NCBI GenBank assembly: GCA_938005465.1
Contig: CALLNU010000012.1
Location: forward strand, 1 to 28,744
From: an uncultured Collinsella sp.
GTDB taxonomy: Bacteria > Actinomycetota > Coriobacteriia > Coriobacteriales > Coriobacteriaceae
Direction: 5' to 3'
DNA: 28,744 nucleotides
Shown here: in pieces, positions 6,109 to 13,366 of the stretch
Position numbering within the stretch: position 1 is the first letter of the stretch
How the letters are laid out: each line of letters starts with the position of its first letter
Notes under the pieces: generated by a model
Database searches by the model: none
Told to the model about the DNA's origin: nothing
What the model saw: the letters and a program-made list of their open reading frames with translations, nothing else
Made by a program: the position numbers and the translations under genes

Positions 6109-8367
6109 ATGATGGGATCAAACGTGAGCGATACAAAGCTAAAGCCAGCAACCAAAAAGCCTGCTACCCGCAAAGCCGCCCCGCACGCACCGGAGCTCAC
6201 CAAGGACGATGTCTACCTATTTGGCATCGGCACGTGGGAGCGCAGCTGGGAAAAAATGGGCGCTCACCCCGACACGCAGAACCGTACGCGCGGCTGGCGT
6301 TTTTGCGTTTGGGCGCCCGACGTAAAGAGCGTCCATGTCATTGGCGAATTTAACGACTGGGACGAGGAAGCCAACCCGCTGGTGCCCATGCATACGAGCG
6401 CTATTTGGGAAGGCTTTATTCCTGGTGCCGAGCAGGGTCAGCTCTATAAGTACCTCATCGAAACCAACGAGGGCGAAAAGCTCTACAAGGCCGATCCGTA
6501 CGCCTTTAAGGCTGAGTGCCCTCCGGGCACGGCAAGCGTGCTGTGGACCCTCGATGGCTACCAGTGGAACGACGCCGCGTGGCTCAAGCGCCGTGCGAGC
6601 CATAACCACATGTCGCAGCCGCTCAACATCTACGAGGTGCATATTGGCTCGTGGAAGCGCCACGGCGACGCGCCGCAGGGCGAGCCGGACGAGTACGGCA
6701 ACTACCCCGGCCCCATGGATCCCTTCCCCGCGCAGCGCGGCGAGTTCTACACCTACGACGACCTGTCGGTGGAGCTCGTGGACTACGTGCGCGACATGGG
6801 CTATACGCATATCGAGGTCATGCCGCTCATGGAGCATCCCTTCGACGGCTCCTGGGGCTACCAGACGACCGGCTACTATGCCGCCACGTCACGCTACGGC
6901 AACCCGCAGCAGCTCATGCACTTTATCGATGCGTGCCACGAGGCGGGCATCGGCGTGATCATGGACTGGGTGCCCGGGGGGTTTTGTGCCGACTCCCACG
7001 GCCTTGCCACCTTTAACGGCCACATGCTGTTTGAACACGAGATTCACCCCAACTGGGGCACGCACAAGTTTGACTTTGCCCGCGGCGAGGTCCGCTCCTT
7101 CCTGGTCTCCAACGTGCTGTACTGGCTCGAGAACTTCCACGTGGACGGCATTCGCATGGACGGCGTGTCCAGTATGCTGTACCTCAACTTTGGCATCGAC
7201 GATCCGGGCCAAAAGAAGTTCAACAAGTACGGTACCGAGGAGGACCTGGACGCCAGCGCGTTTATCCGTCAGGTCAACTGCGCTGTTGAGGCGCACTACC
7301 CTGACGTGATGATGATGGCCGAGGAGTCCACCGCGTGGCCGCTCGTGACCTATCCGCCGCAGGACGGCGGCCTGGGCTTCCATTACAAGTGGGACATGGG
7401 CTGGATGAACGACACCCTGCACTACATGCAGACCGATTTTCCGTGGCGCCCCGGCAACCACGGCCTACTCACGTTCTCCATCATGTACGCCTTTACCGAG
7501 AACTTCATTTGCCCGCTGAGCCACGACGAGGTCGTGCACGGCAAGTGCTCGCTCATCGGCCGCATGCCGGGCGACTGGTGGCGCCAGTTTGCCGGCCTGC
7601 GCACGCTCGCCTTCTACCAGATGACGCACCCCGGCGCCAAGCTCAACTTTATGGGCAACGAGATCGGCCAGTTTATTGAGTGGCGCTACTACGAGTCCAT
7701 CCAGTGGTTCCTGACCGAGGAGTACGAGACTCACAAGCATCATCAGGCGTTTATCAAGGCGCTCAATCACCTATACACCGCCGAGCCCGCCCTGTACGAG
7801 CGCGGCTACACCGACGATGGCTTTACCTGGATCGATGCGGACAACTCCAAGCAGTCCATCGTGAGCTTTATACGCCAGGGCGAGGACATCGACGACGACC
7901 TGGTGATCCTGATCAACTTTGATCCGGCGAGCTACGAGAGCTTCCGTGTGGGCGTGCCGCGCGAGGGTGACTGGGAGGTCATCTTTGACTCCGACCGTCC
8001 CGAGTTTGGCGGCAGCGGCTACGCCGGTGAGGAGCCCTACACCTGCTCGAGCGAGCCCTATCCCTGGAACGGGCAGATGGACTCCATCGAGATCAAGGTG
8101 CCCGGCTTGGCAGGTGTGGTGCTTAAGCGCCGCGGTCCCAGCAGCTATAAGCCGCCCGTGGTTAAGGAGCCCAAGAAGGCGACGCGCAAGCGCACGTCCT
8201 CGGTGAAGCCCAAGACCGCAGCTGCTAAGAAGGCTCCGGCCAAGGCAAAGGCCAAGACCGCCGCAAAGCCTGCTGCCAAGGCTACCGCGACCAAGAAGCC
8301 GGCAGCCAAAAAGGCCGCTACCAAGGCCAAGTCTGCTTCTGTTAAGCCGTCTGCCAAGGATGCGTAA
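6109..8367 (+). CDS. glgB: 1,4-alpha-glucan branching enzyme
   Basis: Makes the alpha-1,6 branches of glycogen by cutting an alpha-1,4 chain and re-attaching it. An N-terminal lysine/alanine-rich stretch precedes a CBM48-like domain (WRFCVWAPDVKSVHVIGEFNDW) and a GH13 barrel with nucleophile Asp351 (GIRMDGVSS), acid/base Glu405 (AEESTAWP) and stabiliser Asp473 (SHDEVVHGK). In conserved region I the sequence is DWVPGGF, with Gly291 where branching enzymes normally have His (DWVPGHF). Residues from about 685 to 752 are an extra tail made almost only of Lys, Ala, Pro, Thr and Ser. The start is uncertain: ATG 6109 and 6112 have no clear ribosome site, GTG 6124 is possible, and the frame is open upstream to a TTG at 6064. 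First gene of the operon glgB-glgP-glgC-glgD-glgA. Confidence 0.95.
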   Translation: MMGSNVSDTKLKPATKKPATRKAAPHAPELTKDDVYLFGIGTWERSWEKMGAHPDTQNRTRGWRFCVWAPDVKSVHVIGEFNDWDEEANPLVPMHTSAIWEGFIPGAEQGQLYKYLIETNEGEKLYKADPYAFKAECPPGTASVLWTLDGYQWNDAAWLKRRASHNHMSQPLNIYEVHIGSWKRHGDAPQGEPDEYGNYPGPMDPFPAQRGEFYTYDDLSVELVDYVRDMGYTHIEVMPLMEHPFDGSWGYQTTGYYAATSRYGNPQQLMHFIDACHEAGIGVIMDWVPGGFCADSHGLATFNGHMLFEHEIHPNWGTHKFDFARGEVRSFLVSNVLYWLENFHVDGIRMDGVSSMLYLNFGIDDPGQKKFNKYGTEEDLDASAFIRQVNCAVEAHYPDVMMMAEESTAWPLVTYPPQDGGLGFHYKWDMGWMNDTLHYMQTDFPWRPGNHGLLTFSIMYAFTENFICPLSHDEVVHGKCSLIGRMPGDWWRQFAGLRTLAFYQMTHPGAKLNFMGNEIGQFIEWRYYESIQWFLTEEYETHKHHQAFIKALNHLYTAEPALYERGYTDDGFTWIDADNSKQSIVSFIRQGEDIDDDLVILINFDPASYESFRVGVPREGDWEVIFDSDRPEFGGSGYAGEEPYTCSSEPYPWNGQMDSIEIKVPGLAGVVLKRRGPSSYKPPVVKEPKKATRKRTSSVKPKTAAAKKAPAKAKAKTAAKPAAKATATKKPAAKKAATKAKSASVKPSAKDA

Positions 8368-8460
8368 CAAAGCCGTTACAGCTGTAATTACCCGCCTCGC
8401 CGAGGCGTAGGATACAAGACATAACCGTTCCGGGAGAAACATCCCCGGGGAAAGGAACGT

Positions 8461-10887
8461 ATGAATAAGATCTTCGACAACAAGCAGGAGTTTACCGAGC
8501 TCTATCGCGATGCCGTCATGAGCATCAGCGGCAAGAGCGTCGAGGCCGCCAGCGACCTCGACCGCTTTAACGCCCTGGCCAAGCTCGTGGCCGAGAAGGC
8601 ACGCACCGTTGCCACCACCAGCGACGCCCGTGTGACCGCCGAGGGCAAGAAGCGCGTGTATTACTTCTCGATCGAGTTTTTGATCGGCCGCCTGCTCGAC
8701 AACTACCTGCTCAACTTTGGCGTGCGCGACATGGTCGCCGAGGCGCTCGACGACATGGGCTTTGACCTGTCCGTCATCGAGAACCAGGAGCCCGATCCGG
8801 CTCTGGGCAACGGTGGCCTGGGCCGTCTGGCAGCGTGCTTCCTGGATTCCATGGCAGCCGAGGGCATCGCCGGCTACGGCAACGGCATGCGCTACCGCTA
8901 CGGCCTGTTTAAGCAGGAGATCGTTAACGGCAGCCAGGTCGAGGCCACCGACGAGTGGCTCACCCACGGCTATCCCTGGGAGGTCCGCCGTCAGGACAAG
9001 GCCGTGACCATCAAGTTTGGCGGCCATGTCGAGGGCTTTGAGGAGAACGGCCGCACGTTCTACCGCACGGTGGACACGCAGGACATCCTGGCCGTCCCTT
9101 ATGACATCCCCGTGGTGGGTTATGCCGGCGAGACCGTCAACAAGCTGCGCGTCTGGGCCGCCGAGCCGGTCGAGGAGCACTTTGACCTCGAGGCCTTCAA
9201 CCGCGGCGATTATGCCCTGGCCGACGCCGAGCGCGCCGAGGCCGAGGCCATCAGCGCCATCCTCTACCCCAACGACGCCGGCGAGCACGGCCGTCTTCTG
9301 CGTCTGAAGCAGGAGTACCTGTTTGTTTCGGCCGGCATCTACAGCCTGCTCGACACCTTTGAGAAGGAGCACGGCGAGAACTGGGAGCTGCTTCCGCAGT
9401 TTGTGGCAATCCATACCAACGACACGCACCCCGCCATGTGCGGCCCCGAGCTCATGCGCATCCTGATAGACGAGAAGAAGCTCGAGTGGGATGACGCCTG
9501 GAACATCGTGACGCAGGTCGTGAGCTACACCAACCACACCATCCTGCCTGAGGCTCTGGAGAAGTGGCCCATCGGCACGTTCTCCAAGCTCCTCCCCCGC
9601 GTGTACCAGATCATCGACGAGATCAGCCGTCGTTGGCACGAGTCGTTCGACACCACGCAGGAGGGCTGGCAGGAGCGTCTGCGCCAGACCGCCATCCTGT
9701 GGGACGGCGAGATTCGCATGGCCAACCTGTCCGTGATCTGCAGCCATAGCGTCAACGGCGTGGCAAAGATCCACTCCGACATCATCAAGAACATCGTGCT
9801 CAAGGACTTCTATGCCCTGACGCCCGAAAAGTTCAACAACAAGACCAACGGCATCTCGCACCGTCGCTTCTTTGCCGAGGCCAACCCCACCTACGCCAAG
9901 CTCGTCACCGATGCTATTGGCGATGGCTGGCTCAAGGACGCCTTTGAGCTGGAGAAGCTCAGGGAGTTTAAGGACGACACCGAGTTCCTGAAGGCCGTGG
10001 GTGCCTCCAAGCGCGCCAACAAGGAGCGCCTGGCCGCCTACGTTAAGGCCGAGACCGGTCTGGTCATTGACCCCAACACCGTCTTCGATGTTCAGGTTAA
10101 GCGCTTCCATGCCTACAAGCGTCAGCTCATGAACATCATGAAGGTGATGGACATCTACAATCGTCGCATCGCCGATCCCAACTTCCACGTGACGCCGACG
10201 ACCTTCATCTTTAGCGGCAAGGCTGCCTCGAGCTACACCTTTGCCAAGGAGACCATCCGCCTCATTAACTCCGTGGCCGACGTCATCAACAACGATGCCC
10301 GCGTCAACGAGGTCATGAAGGTCTGCTTTATCCCCAACTTCCGCGTGAGCAACGCCCAGCTCATCTACCCCGCCGCCGAGATCTCGGAGCAGATCTCCAC
10401 GGCCGGCAAGGAGGCCTCGGGCACGTCCAACATGAAGCTCATGATGAACGGCGCCATTACGCTGGGCACCCTTGACGGCGCTAACATCGAGATCGCCGAC
10501 CTTGCCGGCCGCGAGAACGAGGCCATCTTTGGCCTGACCGCTCCCGAGGTCGAGCAGCTTTGGGCATCCAACAGCTACTTTGCGTGGGATACGCTCAACA
10601 ACGATCGCGAGCGTCTGGGCCGCGTGATGGACGAGCTCAAGGACAACACCTTTGCGGGTCTTTCGGGCAACTTCGAGAGCATCTACAACGAGCTCATGAA
10701 CAACAACGACCCCGACCTGGTCATGGCCGATTTCCGCAGCTACGTGGATGCGTGGGAGAAGCTTACCGGCAGCTACGGCGACCAGGAGACTTGGAACCGC
10801 AAGGCGCTGCTCAACACCGCCTCCTCCGGCTGGTTCTCAAGCGACCGCACCATTCGCGAGTACCGCGACGAGATCTGGCACGCGTAA
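8461..10887 (+). CDS. glgP: glycogen/maltodextrin phosphorylase
   Basis: Releases glucose-1-phosphate from the non-reducing ends of glycogen or maltodextrin with inorganic phosphate; cytoplasmic GT35 enzyme using pyridoxal phosphate. The 808 residues match the usual length. Landmarks: VYYFSIEFLIGRLLDNYLLN near 65-85, DPALGNGGLGRLAACFLDS near 110-128, VQVKRFHAYKRQLMN near 545-560, and the cofactor-binding segment EASGTSNMKLMMNGAI, where Lys659 would form the Schiff base. A GGAAAGGA ribosome site lies just before the ATG. It follows glgB after a 93-base gap. The N-terminal allosteric region of animal enzymes is absent, as expected for a bacterial one. Its product can be recycled by GlgC or enter glycolysis. 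Preference for glycogen over maltodextrin is inferred from the operon. Confidence 0.96.
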   Translation: MNKIFDNKQEFTELYRDAVMSISGKSVEAASDLDRFNALAKLVAEKARTVATTSDARVTAEGKKRVYYFSIEFLIGRLLDNYLLNFGVRDMVAEALDDMGFDLSVIENQEPDPALGNGGLGRLAACFLDSMAAEGIAGYGNGMRYRYGLFKQEIVNGSQVEATDEWLTHGYPWEVRRQDKAVTIKFGGHVEGFEENGRTFYRTVDTQDILAVPYDIPVVGYAGETVNKLRVWAAEPVEEHFDLEAFNRGDYALADAERAEAEAISAILYPNDAGEHGRLLRLKQEYLFVSAGIYSLLDTFEKEHGENWELLPQFVAIHTNDTHPAMCGPELMRILIDEKKLEWDDAWNIVTQVVSYTNHTILPEALEKWPIGTFSKLLPRVYQIIDEISRRWHESFDTTQEGWQERLRQTAILWDGEIRMANLSVICSHSVNGVAKIHSDIIKNIVLKDFYALTPEKFNNKTNGISHRRFFAEANPTYAKLVTDAIGDGWLKDAFELEKLREFKDDTEFLKAVGASKRANKERLAAYVKAETGLVIDPNTVFDVQVKRFHAYKRQLMNIMKVMDIYNRRIADPNFHVTPTTFIFSGKAASSYTFAKETIRLINSVADVINNDARVNEVMKVCFIPNFRVSNAQLIYPAAEISEQISTAGKEASGTSNMKLMMNGAITLGTLDGANIEIADLAGRENEAIFGLTAPEVEQLWASNSYFAWDTLNNDRERLGRVMDELKDNTFAGLSGNFESIYNELMNNNDPDLVMADFRSYVDAWEKLTGSYGDQETWNRKALLNTASSGWFSSDRTIREYRDEIWHA

Positions 10888-10924
10888 AGGCGCGCGAGCT
10901 CCCTTATGCCAGCACGGCATTACT

Positions 10925-10955
10925 CGACGGGCGCGACCGAGCGCCGCGCCCGTCG
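10925..10955 (+). promoter_or_regulatory. GC-rich hairpin between glgP and glgC
   Basis: An 11-base perfect inverted repeat (10925-10935 with 10945-10955) encloses a 9-base loop, 40 bases before glgC. No U tract follows, so it is not a classical terminator. It may set segmental mRNA stability or act as an attenuator. Confidence 0.5.
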
Positions 10956-10995
10956 CTAATGGGTTTAAGAACATCGATGACAGAAGGAGAAATCG

Positions 10996-12144
10996 ATGAG
11001 TAAGAAAGAATGCATCGCGATGCTCCTCGCAGGAGGACAGGGCAGCCGATTGGGGGCACTCACCCAAAAGATCGCAAAGCCGGCGGTTAGCTTTGGTGGC
11101 AAGTTCCGCATTATCGACTTTTCTCTGTCCAACTGCTCCAACTCGGGCATCGACACGGTGGGCGTTCTGACGCAGTACCGTCCCTACCTGCTGCACGCCT
11201 ATGTGGGCTCCGGCGAGGCATGGGATCTGGAAAGCCGCGACGGCGGCGTGTCGATCCTGCCGCCGTACGAGACGCAGACCGGCGGCGCCTGGTATGCGGG
11301 CACGGCCGACGCCATTACGCAGAACCTCGACTACATCAAGGCCAACGACCCCAAGTACGTCCTGATTCTTTCGGGCGATCACCTGTATCGCATGGACTAC
11401 CGCAAGATGCTCAAGACGCACATTGAGAACAACGCCGACCTCACGGTGAGCGTTATGCCCGTGCCGTGGGAGGAGGCCAGCCGCTTTGGCATCCTGACCA
11501 CCGACCCCGAGGACGGCCGCATCACCAAGTTTACCGAGAAGCCCGAGAAGCCCGATTCGAACCTCGCGTCCATGGGTATCTACATCTTCTCGGCAGACGT
11601 GCTGATCGAGGCGCTCGAGGCGGACGCCCTGGACCAGCGCTCGAGCCACGACTTTGGCAAGGACATCATCCCCAAGCTGCTCGGCGAGGGCAAGCGCCTG
11701 TACAGCTACGAGTTCCACGGCTTTTGGAAGGACGTTGGCACCATCGCCAGCTTCCACGAGACCTCGATGGACCTGCTGGGCAACAACCCCGAGTTCGATC
11801 TGTTTGACAAGAACTTCCCCATCATGTCCAACATCACCACGCGTCCGCCGCACTACATTGGCCCGGATGGCCGCCTGGACGACTGCCTGGTCTCCAACGG
11901 CTGCAAGATCTACGGCACCGCTCGCCACTCGATCCTTTCGATCGACGTCATCATCGAGGAGCGCGCCGTGGTCGAGGACTCCGTGCTGCTGCCAGGTGCG
12001 CACGTTAAGAGCGGCGCGCACATCTGCCGCGCTATTTTGGGCGAGAACTCCACGGTCGAGGAGGGCGTGAAGCTCGGCTCTGTCGATACCACCAAGGATA
12101 CGGCCGTCGTTGGAAATGACGTCGTTATCGGGAAGGGGGAATGA
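10996..12144 (+). CDS. glgC: glucose-1-phosphate adenylyltransferase, catalytic subunit
   Basis: Makes ADP-glucose and pyrophosphate from glucose-1-phosphate and ATP, the committed step of glycogen synthesis. The nucleotidyltransferase domain opens with LLAGGQGSRLGALT and continues with KPAVSFGGKFRIIDFSLSNC, then GTADAITQNL, the metal-binding SGDHLYRMDY and the sugar-phosphate Lys region FTEKPEKP. A left-handed beta-helix of hexapeptide repeats follows from about residue 290. The 382 residues fit the GlgC family. An AAGGAG site six bases before the ATG fixes the start. Only four bases separate it from glgD, so the two should form a GlgC-GlgD hetero-oligomer as in Bacillus-type systems. Allosteric effectors cannot be told from sequence. 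Confidence 0.96.
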   Translation: MSKKECIAMLLAGGQGSRLGALTQKIAKPAVSFGGKFRIIDFSLSNCSNSGIDTVGVLTQYRPYLLHAYVGSGEAWDLESRDGGVSILPPYETQTGGAWYAGTADAITQNLDYIKANDPKYVLILSGDHLYRMDYRKMLKTHIENNADLTVSVMPVPWEEASRFGILTTDPEDGRITKFTEKPEKPDSNLASMGIYIFSADVLIEALEADALDQRSSHDFGKDIIPKLLGEGKRLYSYEFHGFWKDVGTIASFHETSMDLLGNNPEFDLFDKNFPIMSNITTRPPHYIGPDGRLDDCLVSNGCKIYGTARHSILSIDVIIEERAVVEDSVLLPGAHVKSGAHICRAILGENSTVEEGVKLGSVDTTKDTAVVGNDVVIGKGE

Positions 12145-12148
12145 TCCG

Positions 12149-13276
12149 ATGATCAATCGCAAGGCCATCGGTTATATCACCGCTAACTACTCTTCGACCT
12201 ACGGCAGCGTGCTGCTGAAGGACCGCCCCATCGCGTCCGTTCCGTTTTTGGGCCGCTACCGCCTGATCGACTTCCCGCTGTCCAACATGATGAATGCCGG
12301 CATTAAGACCGTCGGCGTCGTCATGCCGGGCAACTACCGCTCGCTGATCGACCATGTGGGCTCGGGCAAGGACTGGGGCCTGGACCGCAAGAAGGGCGGC
12401 CTGTTCATGGTGCCCGGCAACGCGTATGGCACCACCAAGGGCGGCATGCGCTTCCTGCTGCGCGACATCATCTCCAACAAGACGCTGTTCCAGCGCTCGG
12501 ACAAGCCCTATGTCGTGATGATGGGCACCAACATCATCTTTAATATGGACCTCAACACCATCATCGACGCACACGAGAACTCCGGCGCCCAGATGACCGT
12601 GGTGTACTGCAAGGCCACGCGTAACGTCGATGACGAGACCAAGCTGCAAATCAACGAGAACGGCCGCCTGACGGGCGTGAGCGCCGGCGTCGTGTACGGC
12701 GACAACGCGTCCATGGACTGCTGCATCGTCAACCGCGAGACGCTGCTCGAGATCATCGACCACTACCAGGCTGCCGACTATCTGGACCTGCTCGAGGCGC
12801 TCCAGGGCGACTTTGGCAACATCGACGTGTGCAGCTACGAGTACAAGGGCGAGGTCGTAGGCGTGTTTAGCGAGAAGTCGCTCTATCGCCGCAGCATGGA
12901 CCTGCTCGACCAGACCGTGGCCGACCAGCTCTTTGACCCCGAGCGTCCGATCCTGACCAAGGCTCACGACGTGCCGCCTTCGCGCTATGCGACCGGCAGC
13001 CACGCGTGCAACTCGATTACCTCGGCTGGCTGCATCATCAAGGGCACCGTGCGCAACTCGATCCTGTCGCGCGGCGTCGTGGTCGAGGAAGGCGCCTCGG
13101 TGACCAACTCGATCATCAACCAGAGCTGCATCATCAAGAGCGGCGCCCGTGTTGAGAACGCCATCCTGGACAAGAACAACGTGGTCCCCACCAACACCGA
13201 GCTTCGCGGCACGCCCGAGAACATCCTGGTGCTGGGCAAGGCTCCGTTAACTTCCGATACCACCATCGTACGTTAA
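12149..13276 (+). CDS. glgD: glucose-1-phosphate adenylyltransferase regulatory subunit GlgD
   Basis: Paralogue of GlgC thought to modulate the catalytic subunit. The fold is the same: a nucleotidyltransferase domain with RYRLIDFPLSNMMNAGIKTVGVV followed by a C-terminal hexapeptide beta-helix (SITSAGCIIKGTVRNSILS). The N-terminal ATP loop GGxGxRL of GlgC is replaced by TANYSSTYGSVLLKDRP, so catalysis is unlikely. I chose ATG 12149 (MINRKAIGYI, 375 residues) because AAGGGGGA lies about 10 bases upstream; a longer frame begins at 12110 inside glgC. It is read directly after glgC, with a four-base gap. GlgD is typical of Firmicutes-type glycogen operons and helps to place the lineage. Confidence 0.93.
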   Translation: MINRKAIGYITANYSSTYGSVLLKDRPIASVPFLGRYRLIDFPLSNMMNAGIKTVGVVMPGNYRSLIDHVGSGKDWGLDRKKGGLFMVPGNAYGTTKGGMRFLLRDIISNKTLFQRSDKPYVVMMGTNIIFNMDLNTIIDAHENSGAQMTVVYCKATRNVDDETKLQINENGRLTGVSAGVVYGDNASMDCCIVNRETLLEIIDHYQAADYLDLLEALQGDFGNIDVCSYEYKGEVVGVFSEKSLYRRSMDLLDQTVADQLFDPERPILTKAHDVPPSRYATGSHACNSITSAGCIIKGTVRNSILSRGVVVEEGASVTNSIINQSCIIKSGARVENAILDKNNVVPTNTELRGTPENILVLGKAPLTSDTTIVR

Positions 13277-13307
13277 CGTTGGCACCGCAACATCGCTCGT
13301 AACATGT

Positions 13308-13343
13308 AGAATAGCCGCCCGGTTAGCGCCAGGCGGCTATTCT
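13308..13343 (+). promoter_or_regulatory. strong hairpin directly upstream of glgA
   Basis: A 12-base perfect inverted repeat (13308-13319 with 13332-13343) with a 12-base loop ends 13 bases before the glgA ribosome site at 13357. There is no following U run. The left arm begins in TAGAAT (13307-13312), a possible -10 box for a separate glgA promoter, but no -35 at proper spacing is visible. It could be an attenuator, a pause site or an mRNA processing barrier. Confidence 0.55.
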
Positions 13344-13366
13344 CGAATTGCAACATGGGAGACAAT

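Noticed and set aside
8377..8388. Palindrome TTACAGCTGTAA before glgP, with TTACAGCTGT again at 19250
   Set aside because: Only two short matches, without a clear promoter link; coincidence cannot be excluded.
7771..10188. 805-codon open frame antisense to glgB and glgP
   Set aside because: It is the mirror of high-GC coding sequence. The protein is Leu/Val/His-rich with no recognisable domain, and the sense genes are unmistakable.
10837..12168. 443-codon open frame antisense to glgC
   Set aside because: Shadow of the GC-rich glgC gene; composition and context do not support translation.
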